Origin: Prevotella sp. UBA2809
GTDB taxonomy: Bacteria > Bacteroidota > Bacteroidia > Bacteroidales > Bacteroidaceae
Assembly: GCA_002351725.1 (NCBI GenBank)
Contig: DEHD01000025.1
Location: 302,561-360,881, forward strand
Reading direction: 5' to 3'
DNA length: 58,321 nucleotides
In this document: in pieces, positions 7,128 through 16,570 of the stretch
How positions within the stretch are numbered: the first letter of the stretch is position 1
Layout of the letters: every line of letters begins with the position of its first letter
The notes under the pieces: generated by a model
The model's database searches: none
The model's input: the letters and a program-made list of their open reading frames with translations, nothing else
Told to the model about the DNA's origin: nothing
Made by a program: the position numbers and the translations under genes

Positions 7128-9413
7128 ATGATTGGATTTTCAAAAAACAATTTCAGCAAGGTACAGCCTTGCACAGTTGAGATGCTGAACGAAGCTTTCG
7201 ATTCAGCAAATGTAAAGAACGTGTGCGACAATATCGCCCAGAAGCTGGAGGCAGTGAAAAAGGGTGAGGCTACTCGCGCAGAGTTTGACGACTACAAGAC
7301 GGCGATGAAGAAGCAACTGCCCGTGCTTACTCCACACGCCATCTTTAAGAATGGTGAACGCAAGAACGCAGAAGCCATTCCCTCTGGACTCTCGATGTAC
7401 GACATCGACCACATTGAGAATCCACGCGGTTACTATCACTCAATGATAGCCGACCGAATAAGTGAACTTGGCATCAACATGGCTCACGTAACACCCTCAA
7501 CCGAGGGATTGCGACTGATATTCGAGATGCCCAAAGGTATGACTCTGGCAGAGGCTCAAAAGTGGATGTCGGAGCAGTTGAATGATGCCAACTACGATGG
7601 TTCGGTAAAGGACTATGCTCGTTGTTCGTATCTTGTTCCTCGCGCGTACATCTTGTATATGGACGAAGAGGAGTTGCTGAAGGATCGTGAGGTGGAGATG
7701 CCTGTAGAGGCCAAAACAGTCCCCCAAAACGAGGTAGTGGTTTCAAACGTAATGGCACCCACTCCCACCCTCGCTCTCGATTCGCCAAAGCTTCAGCTCA
7801 ACCTCCGCATCTTCGACCGCGCTCTGGTAAAAGCTGGTCTTAAGCCAGAAACCATCGATGTTGTGGGTGTTCATAATTGGCACACATCGCTTGTGGCAAT
7901 TCTCTCAGTTGGCATCTGCCGACTGATACCACAACAGGAGCTGATGGATGTGCTCTCTGTAAGAATGCCCAACTACGCGAAGGAGCCTGACTGTCAGCGA
8001 CTTGTGGCCGACTTCTACGAGAACTACACCAAGCTGAACGCGCCCATGCCATTGGCTCTGCGCGAGCTCTACAAAGAGTGTGTGGAGGTACAAGAGGAGC
8101 CAAAAGTGATGATAACCCAGCTTATGGGTTCGGAACCTCCCGTAATGCCCGAGAAGCTGCCTAAGCTTATCAAGCTGCTGACAAGCAAGGAGCCCGAGCA
8201 TCTTTGGCCAGCTGTAAGCATGAGCGTATTCCCCGCGCTGGGTGCACATCTGTATGATGTACATTTCCTTTATTACGACAACGATTATCGTGAGGCCACA
8301 TTCATGAACCACACAATGGCTAAGACAGCATCGGGAAAGGCTTGCGTAGGACGTGTGTGCGACTGCATTATGGAGGATATTCTGCAGCGCGACGAAATCA
8401 ACCGTCAGCGAGAGCAGGACTACAAGGACGAGTGTGCCAAGAAAGGCTCGAATCAGGATGCACCTGAACGCCCCGAGGGATTGATTGTGCAGACACTGAT
8501 GACCGATATCACTCCTGCGGCTTTGGCTCAGAAGGGTAAGGATGCCGAGGGGCACTTCATCTACTCGCAGCTTAACGAAGTTGAGCTCTTTGATCAGCTT
8601 GATGCAACAAAGAAAAAGAGGCGCCTTAAGAACATTTTCCAGACAGCCTTCGACTGCGATTGGTACGGACAGGAGCGCGTAGGTGAAAAGTCGGTAACAG
8701 CACGTTTCCGCCTGCATTACAACTGGAATGCTTCGAGCACCATCAAGCGCGCACAGGACTTCTACGACGAGATGCTTGCCGATGGTTCGTTCAATCGAAT
8801 ATCGTTTGCCACCATCATTCCTACCGATGATGACATGATTCCAAAGCATGGATTCTACGATGCCAAATTCAAGGCAAGGCTTAAGCCTTTCATCGACCGC
8901 TTGATAGCCGCACGTGGCAACTACGATCTGAAGAAAGCGCAGGATTTGATTCTGCGAATCCAGCGTGAAGCCTCCGACACGAAGAATCTCACAGGCGACC
9001 AGGCATACTTCGACACCAGCCACCGTGCAGTGATAATGGCATGGCTCCGCGCCATGGTGCTCTACATAGCCGAGGGAAAGTGGAGCAAGGAGATTGAGGA
9101 GTTTGCCATGTGGTCGTTCAGATACGACATGTGGGTGAAGATGACATTCTTTGGCGACCGACTCCGCAATGATTTGGCGCGCGAGAAGGTTACCTCGCAT
9201 CGCGGCCCAGGCAATCGACTGCAGTATCTGCCCGACTCGTTTACCCACGAGGACGCACAGAATCTGCTTGAGAAGCTTGGTTGTGATAACACCAACCCCT
9301 ACAAGCTGTTGTGGACGGGCGAGAAGCGCAACTTCATTGAGCAGGACCCCAATACTGGCGTCTACCACAAAACCGCCCACTACTACGAAGTCTACCCCAA
9401 GCACGCCGCCTAA
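7128..9413 (+). CDS. BT4734/VirE_N primase-like protein with DUF3987-type C-terminal region and degenerate P-loop
   Basis: The product is 761 residues from ATG 7128; GTG 7098 in frame would add ten. The N-terminal region (about 20-195) is the BT4734-like domain, a compact form of the archaeo-eukaryotic primase fold. The metal-binding motif SMYDIDHIENP (D92, D94) and the later KDYARCSYLV strand match those of the 55904 protein. The rest resembles the DUF3987 ATPase region of that protein, but the P-loop position reads MAKTASGKA (397-405) against GDPASGKS. The leading Gly and final Ser are replaced, so ATP binding is doubtful. The protein could be a DNA-replication accessory of a mobile element. 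A strong terminator follows 8 bases after the stop. Confidence 0.8.
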   Translation: MIGFSKNNFSKVQPCTVEMLNEAFDSANVKNVCDNIAQKLEAVKKGEATRAEFDDYKTAMKKQLPVLTPHAIFKNGERKNAEAIPSGLSMYDIDHIENPRGYYHSMIADRISELGINMAHVTPSTEGLRLIFEMPKGMTLAEAQKWMSEQLNDANYDGSVKDYARCSYLVPRAYILYMDEEELLKDREVEMPVEAKTVPQNEVVVSNVMAPTPTLALDSPKLQLNLRIFDRALVKAGLKPETIDVVGVHNWHTSLVAILSVGICRLIPQQELMDVLSVRMPNYAKEPDCQRLVADFYENYTKLNAPMPLALRELYKECVEVQEEPKVMITQLMGSEPPVMPEKLPKLIKLLTSKEPEHLWPAVSMSVFPALGAHLYDVHFLYYDNDYREATFMNHTMAKTASGKACVGRVCDCIMEDILQRDEINRQREQDYKDECAKKGSNQDAPERPEGLIVQTLMTDITPAALAQKGKDAEGHFIYSQLNEVELFDQLDATKKKRRLKNIFQTAFDCDWYGQERVGEKSVTARFRLHYNWNASSTIKRAQDFYDEMLADGSFNRISFATIIPTDDDMIPKHGFYDAKFKARLKPFIDRLIAARGNYDLKKAQDLILRIQREASDTKNLTGDQAYFDTSHRAVIMAWLRAMVLYIAEGKWSKEIEEFAMWSFRYDMWVKMTFFGDRLRNDLAREKVTSHRGPGNRLQYLPDSFTHEDAQNLLEKLGCDNTNPYKLLWTGEKRNFIEQDPNTGVYHKTAHYYEVYPKHAA

Positions 9414-9460
9414 AACAAGCAAAGCCCGCTTAGCATTATTGCCAGGCGGGCTTGTTTTTA
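9414..9460 (+). terminator. Intrinsic terminator after the primase-like gene
   Basis: Arms AAGCCCGC (9422-9429) and GCGGGCTT (9446-9453) are perfect complements. GTTTTTA follows, and an A-rich stretch precedes the stem, so it could work in both directions for the convergent reductase gene too. Confidence 0.85.
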
Positions 9461-9482
9461 TCACAGTATCCCAGAATCACAG
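9459..9482 (-). repeat. Octamer array F
   Basis: Minus-strand units are CTGTGATT, CTGGGATA and CTGTGATA, lying 16 bases beyond the stop of the reductase gene in its sense direction. With the adjoining bases, 9464-9488 is the exact inverse of 1896-1920. Confidence 0.8.
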
Positions 9483-9498
9483 TTATTTCAGCGCGGGG

Positions 9499-10551
9499 TT
9501 ACTTGTTTACAAATTTCTCGCGTTTCATCTTTGTATCGAAGAGCCACTTGATGGCTCCTGGGTGATGCAGGAGTCGGCGAACCAACCAGAAACCGAAACG
9601 GCTAAAGAAGAAATCGTAGACCTTCTGCTGATTCTGCATCTTACGGAACACCTCGCTATTGGTGTCCTTGAATGATTTTTTCTCAATGATGGCTCGACTG
9701 GCATTATAGGCCGTCTTGAAGGCATCGTAAAGGCCCTCGCCTGTAAGCTTGTTGGGGAATCCGCCTGCATCGCCTATAAGGATAACATTATCGGTAGGCG
9801 AACAAACCGTCTTGAGCGGGATGTATGCTCCACGAACATTTCCCTCGGGCACCTGAAACTTGGTGAGCGCATCGCGAAACTTGCCAAGATGGCGCGGATA
9901 ATCCTCATTGGTGTCGGCAGATGCAAAGCCGTACATATCGCGCCCGTTGCTTGAGAAACGATAGAAAACGCCTGGCTTATACTGATGTGAGAAGTGAACA
10001 AACACATCGTCGTGATGATTGCCATCTACGTAATACTCGAGGAAGAGCGCATGCCTCTTCATATCAACCGGACCTGCTATCTGGCGGCGGATACGGCTGT
10101 TACCACCATCGGCGGCTACAAGATATTTACATAGGAACTCTTCGCCCGACTTCAGTCGTACGAGCACACGTCCATCGTCTTGCTGTTTAAAGCGAGCGAA
10201 CGAGCCCTTTATCAGCTCACCGCCAGCTTGTTTGTAATACTGAAGCAGAGAGTTATCGAAATCCTTGCGCAGAGTCATGCGGATGGGATATTCGGCATCA
10301 AACTCGCACACGGAATCGCCCTCGAACTGGAGTCGGATTCGGTTTATGGGACGGAAATCGTAAGTAAGTCCGGGCAGAAGCGAATCAAGCAGTCGCCACG
10401 CCTTAACCGTCAATCCTCCACCACAAACCTTATCGCGCGGGAAATCGGCATGATCTATAATCACGCAGTCTACCCCAGCCCGCTTCAATAAGCTACCACA
10501 AACGGAGCCGGCAGGGCCGGCTCCGATTATCACTACATCTAATTCTTTCAT
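9499..10551 (-). CDS. Geranylgeranyl reductase family FAD-dependent oxidoreductase
   Basis: The product is 350 residues. The N-terminus carries the FAD-binding Rossmann motif VVIIGAGPAGSVCG (about 6-19), followed by the DKVCGGGLT stretch typical of the geranylgeranyl reductase subfamily and a C-terminal VILIGDAGGFPNKLTGEG flavin motif. Known members saturate isoprenoid chains or act on other polyprenyl or aromatic substrates, and the substrate here cannot be told. No signal peptide is present. Its ATG directly follows the stop codon of mutB with no gap, so it is co-transcribed and translationally coupled to the methylmalonyl-CoA mutase genes. A function with propionate metabolism is therefore possible but not shown. 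Confidence 0.85.
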   Translation of the reverse strand: MKELDVVIIGAGPAGSVCGSLLKRAGVDCVIIDHADFPRDKVCGGGLTVKAWRLLDSLLPGLTYDFRPINRIRLQFEGDSVCEFDAEYPIRMTLRKDFDNSLLQYYKQAGGELIKGSFARFKQQDDGRVLVRLKSGEEFLCKYLVAADGGNSRIRRQIAGPVDMKRHALFLEYYVDGNHHDDVFVHFSHQYKPGVFYRFSSNGRDMYGFASADTNEDYPRHLGKFRDALTKFQVPEGNVRGAYIPLKTVCSPTDNVILIGDAGGFPNKLTGEGLYDAFKTAYNASRAIIEKKSFKDTNSEVFRKMQNQQKVYDFFFSRFGFWLVRRLLHHPGAIKWLFDTKMKREKFVNK

Positions 10552-12717
10552 TTATTCTTTGTCTAACAGTATCTTCATCATTTCGATGGCTGAGTACGGA
10601 ATGCGCGTACCAGGACCGAAGATGCAGGCCACGCCAGCCTTATAGAGGAAGTCGTAGTCCTGAGCAGGGATAACACCACCGGCTGTCACCATGATGTCGT
10701 CGCGACCCAGTTTATGCAGTTCCTCGATGAGCTGTGGGATAAGCGTCTTATGACCAGCTGCCAGCGACGATGCACCGACGATGTGCACATCGTTCTCAAC
10801 AGCCTCGCGAGCGGCCTCGGCTGGAGTCTGGAACAGTGGGCCCATATCCACGTCGAAACCACAATCGGCATAACCCGTTGCTACTACCTTTGCACCGCGG
10901 TCGTGACCATCCTGACCCATCTTGGCGATGAAGATACGAGGACGGCGACCTTCCTTCTCAGCGAACTCATCAGTCAGCTTGCAAGCCAACTCAAAGTCCT
11001 TATCGTTCTTAGATTCTGAACTATACACGCCTGAAATTGTTCTGATTACTGCTTTATAACGACCCACGATTTCCTCGCAGGCATCCGAAATCTCACCAAG
11101 AGTACAACGCAGCTGAGCAGCCTTTACAGCCAGGTCGAGCAGGTTGTTCTCGCTCTTGCGACCTTCCTTAAAGTCGCGAACGCAATCGGTAATAGCCTTA
11201 AGAGCAGCCTGGCAAGCGGCCTCATCGCGTGCGGCGCGAACCTTCTTCAGGCACTCCTCCTGCTGCTTGCGAACAGCGGTATTATCAACCTCAAGGATAT
11301 CGATAGGATCCTCATGGTCCAAACGATACTTGTTGATACCAACGATGGTCTGTGAGCCTGAGTCGATACGAGCCTGAGTGCGGGCTGCAGCCTCCTCGAT
11401 ACGCATCTTTGGCAGACCAGTCTCGATGGCCTTAGCCATACCACCCAACTTCTCAATCTCCTGAATGTGCTCCCAAGCCTTGTGAACCAGCTCGTTAGTC
11501 AATGTCTCAACATAGTAACTACCAGCCCATGGGTCAATCTGCTTGCACACCTTCGTCTCGTTCTGAATGTAGATCTGGGTGTTACGAGCGATACGAGCCG
11601 AGAAGTCGGTAGGCAGGGCGATAGCCTCATCAAGGGCATTGGTGTGCAGAGACTGAGTGTGACCCAGCACAGCTGCCATAGCCTCGATACAGGTACGACC
11701 TACGTTATTGAATGGATCCTGCTCTGTGAGCGACCATCCAGAAGTCTGCGAGTGGGTACGCAGAGCCAATGACTTAGGATTCTTAGCGCCAAAGCTCTTA
11801 ACAATCTTAGCCCACAGCAGTCGACCAGCACGCATCTTTGCAATCTCCATGAAGTGATTCATACCGATAGCCCAGAAGAATGAGAGTCGTGGAGCGAAAG
11901 CATCAACATCGATACCAGCATTAACACCAGTACGCAGGTAGTCCATACCATCGGCCAAGGTGTAAGCAAGCTCGATATCAGCAGTAGCACCAGCCTCCTG
12001 CATGTGATAACCTGAGATAGAGATTGAGTTGAACTTAGGCATCTTCTGCGAGGTGTACTCGAAGATATCAGCGATAATCTTCATTGAGAATGCAGGTGGG
12101 TAGATATATGTATTACGCACCATGAACTCCTTCAGAATATCGTTCTGGATGGTACCAGCCATCTCCTCGAGCTTAGCGCCCTGCTCCAGACCAGCTACGA
12201 TGTAGAATGCCAGAATAGGCAATACGGCACCGTTCATGGTCATCGACACAGACATCTTATTCAAGGGGATACCGCTGAAGAGCACCTTCATGTTCTCCTC
12301 GTTACAGATACTCACACCAGCCTTACCTACATCGCCCACCACACGGGGGTTGTCGGGGTCGTAACCACGGTGCGTCGGCAGGTCGAAGGCTACAGAAAGT
12401 CCCTTCTGACCAGAAGCCAGGTTACGGCGATAGAATGCGTTTGACTCTTCAGCAGTAGAGAATCCGGCATACTGACGGATGGTCCAAGGCTTGAAGGGAT
12501 ACATCATAGAGTAAGGGCCACGCAGATAGGGAGGAATACCAGCTGTAAAGTCAAGGTGCTCCATACCTTCGAGGTCTTCCTTTGTATAAACTGGGCGAAC
12601 CTCAATGTGCTCTGGGGTCTTCCAGTTAGCCTCAATATTATTGTCTTTAATCCACTTGGCACCATCCTGAGCCTTGATGCCTGCATAGATATCGATATCT
12701 TTAAACTGTTTACGCAT
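10552..12717 (-). CDS. mutB: Methylmalonyl-CoA mutase, large (catalytic) subunit
   Basis: The product is 721 residues. It interconverts succinyl-CoA and (R)-methylmalonyl-CoA using adenosylcobalamin. The N-terminal TIM barrel includes YPFKPWTIRQYAGFSTAEE, SVAFDLPTHRGYDPDNPRV and the RTHSQTSGWSLTEQDPFNNV region. The C-terminal B12 domain has the cobalamin-binding DGHDRG motif with its axial histidine, near residue 597. Length and motifs are complete. In propionate-forming Bacteroidota the enzyme runs from succinyl-CoA. It is preceded by mutA with a 19-base gap and followed without a gap by the FAD reductase. Confidence 0.97.
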   Translation of the reverse strand: MRKQFKDIDIYAGIKAQDGAKWIKDNNIEANWKTPEHIEVRPVYTKEDLEGMEHLDFTAGIPPYLRGPYSMMYPFKPWTIRQYAGFSTAEESNAFYRRNLASGQKGLSVAFDLPTHRGYDPDNPRVVGDVGKAGVSICNEENMKVLFSGIPLNKMSVSMTMNGAVLPILAFYIVAGLEQGAKLEEMAGTIQNDILKEFMVRNTYIYPPAFSMKIIADIFEYTSQKMPKFNSISISGYHMQEAGATADIELAYTLADGMDYLRTGVNAGIDVDAFAPRLSFFWAIGMNHFMEIAKMRAGRLLWAKIVKSFGAKNPKSLALRTHSQTSGWSLTEQDPFNNVGRTCIEAMAAVLGHTQSLHTNALDEAIALPTDFSARIARNTQIYIQNETKVCKQIDPWAGSYYVETLTNELVHKAWEHIQEIEKLGGMAKAIETGLPKMRIEEAAARTQARIDSGSQTIVGINKYRLDHEDPIDILEVDNTAVRKQQEECLKKVRAARDEAACQAALKAITDCVRDFKEGRKSENNLLDLAVKAAQLRCTLGEISDACEEIVGRYKAVIRTISGVYSSESKNDKDFELACKLTDEFAEKEGRRPRIFIAKMGQDGHDRGAKVVATGYADCGFDVDMGPLFQTPAEAAREAVENDVHIVGASSLAAGHKTLIPQLIEELHKLGRDDIMVTAGGVIPAQDYDFLYKAGVACIFGPGTRIPYSAIEMMKILLDKE

Positions 12718-12736
12718 AATTCAAGTCTCCTATTCT

Positions 12737-14599
12737 TTAAATACCAAGTTTCTGATTATATTCTTTCAAAGTCTCAAGCACGTTGCACTTAACGTGAACG
12801 AAGTTCTCGATGCCAGCGGCCTTAAGATCCTCCATGCAAGCAGGAGCACCAGCCACAACAAACATGGCACGACCATTCAAGTACTTAAATGCAGGGATAG
12901 CGTACTCAGCATACTCATCGTCGCTCGAGCAGATAACAATGATATCGGCCTTAGCCTCGAGAGCAGCATCAACACCCTCTTCAACGGTCTTGAATCCGAG
13001 GTTGTCAATTACCTTATATCCAGCGCAAGCAAGGAAGTTGCAAGAGAACTGTGCACGAGCCTGACGCATGGCCAGATTACCAATGGTAAGCATGAATGCC
13101 ACAGGAACCTTGGTCTCTTCAGTATGGATGCGCAGATCCTCAAAGTCGGCAGCCAAGCGAGTGCTATCGATAGCCTTGAAAGCAACGCTCTCTTCACCCT
13201 GATGGTGCACACCGCCACAACCGCAATTCTGCTTGTAAGCACGCTTGCCCTCGCTCTTCTCCGTGAAGTTAGGGAACTGGTTGGTTCCAAGCAGGAACTC
13301 CTTGCGCTTGGCTGCATCGCCATGACGCTTCACGTTGGTAGCATTGATATCGTCCTGAATGGTTCCAGCCTTGATTGCAGCAAGGAAACCTCCCTCCTCT
13401 TCTACCTTCAGGAATATCTTCCAAGCCTCAGTAGCCAGCGCATCAGTAAGATGCTCGATATAATAAGAACCTGCTCCTGGGTCGACAATACGGTCGAAAT
13501 GACTCTCTTCCTTGATAATCAACTGCTGATTGCGGGCGATACGCTCAGAGAAATCGGTTGCCTCCTCATAAGGAGCATCGAACGGGGTAACCACCATAGA
13601 ATGAACACTACCCAGAGCAGCACTCATAGCCTCGGTCTGCGAACGGAGCAGATTGACATAGCTGTCGAACAGAGTCTGATTATAAGTAGATGTGGTAGCG
13701 TTGATTATCATCTTGCAAGCACAATCGCACTTTGGCTCGTACTGCTTAACAATCTGAGCCCACAACAGGCGTGCAGCACGGAACTTGGCAATCTCCATGA
13801 AGTAGTTCTCGCTAACGCCCATGTTGAACTTAATGCTCTTAGCAGCTGTATCAACATCAACACCTGCATCGGTGAGCTGCTGCAGATACTCATTACCCCA
13901 AGCCAAAGCGTAACCCAACTCCTGAACGATATAAGCGCCGGCATTGTTGAGTGCATCGCTATGAACCACGATGCCACGGAAGTTAGGATATTCCTTGAGC
14001 GACTCAGCCAGCTTAGGACCAAATGCGAGCACTGGAGAAACGTCCTTGCCCTTCAGCACCATTTTCTTCATGGGGTCCCACTCTATAGAGCCTACGATCT
14101 TTTCCTTATCGTAACCTTTCTTCTGCCAATAAGACTTCAGTATTTCAGCCAGTTCAAGCGAATGACGCTGACATGTAGTGAAGTTTACCTCAACACAATC
14201 GCAGTAGATACCATCAAGCAGCGTTTCAATAGTCTCCATCGAAACCAGCTTTCCTGGAACCTTGAAGCCAAGCGAGTCAACACCCTTGTTCAGAATGTCG
14301 AGAGCCTTCTTATTAGCCTCCTTTGGATCGTCAACAACAATGTTCTGACGGATGTACCACTCGTTGGAATCCTTCTTGTTTCCACGTACGAATGGGAATT
14401 CTCCTGGGAGAGCATCAGGTGTCTTAAGGTTCGCCAGATCTTCACGGCGATAGAAGGGCTGAACATTAAAGCCCTCGTTTGTTCTCCATACCAAGCGCTT
14501 CTGGAAATCAGCACCCTTAAGGTCGACTTCAATCTTGTCCAACCATTCTTGTTTGGTTGGCGCTGTGAACTCGGTAAAGAGCTTTTCTTTGTTTACCAT
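12737..14599 (-). CDS. mutA: Methylmalonyl-CoA mutase, small subunit
   Basis: The product is 620 residues and is the non-catalytic partner of MutB in the heterodimeric bacterial enzyme. It keeps the barrel fold (RREDLANLKTPDALPGEFPFVRG, NQTLFDSYVNLLRSQTEAMSAALG, DPGAGSYYIEHLTDALA). Its C-terminal domain lacks the DxHxxG cobalamin motif, as expected for MutA. A Cys/Gly-rich insertion, NCGCGGVHH, sits between the barrel and the C-terminal domain. The promoter is at 14654-14661 on the minus strand. First gene of the mutA-mutB-reductase unit. Confidence 0.95.
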   Translation of the reverse strand: MVNKEKLFTEFTAPTKQEWLDKIEVDLKGADFQKRLVWRTNEGFNVQPFYRREDLANLKTPDALPGEFPFVRGNKKDSNEWYIRQNIVVDDPKEANKKALDILNKGVDSLGFKVPGKLVSMETIETLLDGIYCDCVEVNFTTCQRHSLELAEILKSYWQKKGYDKEKIVGSIEWDPMKKMVLKGKDVSPVLAFGPKLAESLKEYPNFRGIVVHSDALNNAGAYIVQELGYALAWGNEYLQQLTDAGVDVDTAAKSIKFNMGVSENYFMEIAKFRAARLLWAQIVKQYEPKCDCACKMIINATTSTYNQTLFDSYVNLLRSQTEAMSAALGSVHSMVVTPFDAPYEEATDFSERIARNQQLIIKEESHFDRIVDPGAGSYYIEHLTDALATEAWKIFLKVEEEGGFLAAIKAGTIQDDINATNVKRHGDAAKRKEFLLGTNQFPNFTEKSEGKRAYKQNCGCGGVHHQGEESVAFKAIDSTRLAADFEDLRIHTEETKVPVAFMLTIGNLAMRQARAQFSCNFLACAGYKVIDNLGFKTVEEGVDAALEAKADIIVICSSDDEYAEYAIPAFKYLNGRAMFVVAGAPACMEDLKAAGIENFVHVKCNVLETLKEYNQKLGI

Positions 14600-14653
14600 A
14601 GTTTTATACGTTTAATATTATATAAGTTGTTTTAAGTTTATACTAACAGGTGA

Positions 14654-14661
14654 CAAAGATA
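14654..14661 (-). promoter_or_regulatory. Bacteroidota -7 box for mutAB
   Basis: Minus-strand TATCTTTG lies 54 bases before the mutA start, with a TTTTTG-type -33 region upstream. The leader is about 45-50 bases and AT-rich, and no riboswitch-like cobalamin element is visible in it. Confidence 0.6.
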
Positions 14662-14766
14662 CAACTTTTTGAGACAAAAAGGCATTTTGAAGTGTGAAAG
14701 AAATAAAAAAACACTATTTATACGAAATTTGGTGCACAAAAATGATAGAAATGGGCAATTTTTAAG

Positions 14767-14774
14767 TAACTTTG
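14767..14774 (+). promoter_or_regulatory. Bacteroidota -7 box for the YidE-type transporter
   Basis: TAACTTTG lies 52 bases before ATG 14827. It is divergent from the mutAB promoter, with about 105 bases between the two boxes. Confidence 0.6.
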
Positions 14775-14826
14775 CACTCGAAATTAGAGATATTTTATTG
14801 GATAGGTATTATATTTAGAATTATTT

Positions 14827-16518
14827 ATGGAATCATTTCAGTGGTTAAAAGACCTTTTTACGACAACTGACTCAGTAGCGCATATCGCGCTGCTCTACGC
14901 TATTGTGATAGCGATTGGAGTTTATTTAGGAAAAATTAAGTTTTTTGGTGTTTCATTGGGTGTAACCTTTGTACTGTTTGCAGGTATTCTGGCCGGACAC
15001 ATCGGCTTTACTGCACCAACCCCTATTCTCACATTCGTACAGGACTTCGGACTTATTCTCTTTGTGTTCATGATTGGTCTTCAGGTTGGTCCTGGATTCT
15101 TTGAGAGCTTTGGAACACAGGGTATCAAACTGAATGCAATGGCAACTACCGCCATCCTGCTGAATATCCTTGTGATGTTCGGATGCTACTACATCTTCTT
15201 CGACACAAACAACCCAGCCAATCTGCCTATGATGGTTGGTACACTGTATGGTGCCGTGACTAACACGCCTGGACTTGGTGCTGCCAACGAGGCCCTTTCT
15301 ACCGTATTCGGCAGCAACGCTCCACAGATTGCCTCGGCCTATGCTTGCGCCTACCCACTTGGTGTGCTTGGCATCATCGGTGCTATTATATTAGTAAGGT
15401 ATATCTGTAAGATAAAACTCGAGAAGGAAGAGAGAGACTTGGAGGCACTCGACGAGACAAATGCCAACAAGAAGCCTTACAAGATGCACCTTGAGGTAAC
15501 AAATAAATATCTGGAGGGTAAGACTCTGCTGCAGGTTCACGACTTCCTGAATCGTGACTTCGTAGTATCTCGTCTGGTTCACGAGGGTGAGTTGTTTATC
15601 CCTAACCGCGATACTATCTTCCACCTTGGCGATCAGATGCTGATTGTTTGTGCCGAGGCCGATCAGGAGGCTATCACTGCCTTTATCGGACCTAAGCTCG
15701 ACATCGACTTCGAGCAGCAGGATCAGCCAATGGTTTCTAAGCGTGTTGTTATTACCAATCCTAAGGTAAACGGAAAGACACTTGCATCGCTGCACTTCTC
15801 TAGCGTCTACGGTGTTAACGTAACTCGCGTAACACGTCACGGAATGGACATCTTCGCATCTCCTACTCTGCCTCTGCAGGTTGGCGACCGCATCATGGTT
15901 GTTGGTCCTGAGGATGCTGTTGACAATGTAGCAGGCAAGATGGGTAACTCTATCCGCCGCTTGGATGCACCAAACATCGCAACCATCTTCGTTGGTATCT
16001 TCATCGGACTTATCTTCGGTATGTTCCCAGTAGCAATTCCTGGCATGCCTGTACCAGTAAAGCTTGGTTTGGCTGGTGGTCCGCTGATTATCGCTATTCT
16101 TATTGGTCGTTATGGTTATAAGATTCATCTTGTTACTTACACCACAACATCGGCAAATATGATGCTACGCGAAATAGGACTTGTGCTCTTCCTTGCATCA
16201 GTAGGAATCAAGGCTGGAGCAGGATTCTTTGAGACTGTGGTTCAGGGAGACGGACTGCTTTATGTACTCACTGGTTTCCTCATCACCATTATCCCAATCC
16301 TGATTGTAGGTCCTTTCGCACGCATGAAGTTCGGTTTCAACTACTTTACCTTGGCAGGTATGTTAGCTGGTACCTATACCGATCCCCCCGCACTGGCCTA
16401 CGCTAACAGCATCTGCTCGAAGGAGGCTCCTGCTCTGGGATACTCAACGGTTTATCCTTTGGCAATGTTCCTCAGAATCTTCACAGCTCAGATAGTTGTG
16501 CTGTTCTTCTGCGGATAA
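14827..16518 (+). CDS. YidE/AspT-family putative transporter
   Basis: The product is 563 residues, an inner-membrane protein of the aspartate:alanine exchanger family. Two homologous membrane halves (about 1-200 and 390-563) each have around five segments and share the G-x-x-x-G-P-x-F-F motif (LQVGPGFFES and IKAGAGFFET). Between them, in the cytoplasm, are two TrkA_C-type domains (about 215-380). Transport direction and substrate are not predictable. In some Bacteroidota such genes lie near succinate or propionate genes. Here it is the first gene of a long plus-strand run and sits just upstream of the Na+ pump subunits, so export of a dicarboxylate is a reasonable guess, but only a guess. Confidence 0.85.
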   Translation: MESFQWLKDLFTTTDSVAHIALLYAIVIAIGVYLGKIKFFGVSLGVTFVLFAGILAGHIGFTAPTPILTFVQDFGLILFVFMIGLQVGPGFFESFGTQGIKLNAMATTAILLNILVMFGCYYIFFDTNNPANLPMMVGTLYGAVTNTPGLGAANEALSTVFGSNAPQIASAYACAYPLGVLGIIGAIILVRYICKIKLEKEERDLEALDETNANKKPYKMHLEVTNKYLEGKTLLQVHDFLNRDFVVSRLVHEGELFIPNRDTIFHLGDQMLIVCAEADQEAITAFIGPKLDIDFEQQDQPMVSKRVVITNPKVNGKTLASLHFSSVYGVNVTRVTRHGMDIFASPTLPLQVGDRIMVVGPEDAVDNVAGKMGNSIRRLDAPNIATIFVGIFIGLIFGMFPVAIPGMPVPVKLGLAGGPLIIAILIGRYGYKIHLVTYTTTSANMMLREIGLVLFLASVGIKAGAGFFETVVQGDGLLYVLTGFLITIIPILIVGPFARMKFGFNYFTLAGMLAGTYTDPPALAYANSICSKEAPALGYSTVYPLAMFLRIFTAQIVVLFFCG

Positions 16519-16570
16519 TGCTGGCAGAACTAGAAACTCTAGAATTTATAATAATACACCAACAAACAAA

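Noticed and set aside
7905..9464. Long open frame antisense to the primase-like gene
   Set aside because: It is the mirror of a strongly coding gene, has no promoter and no protein-like motif.
12794..14635. Long open frame antisense to mutA
   Set aside because: It mirrors mutA codon use and has no motif of its own.
16496..16570. Upstream in-frame extension of the OadG-like gene
   Set aside because: It overlaps the transporter end and would place extra residues before a good signal peptide.
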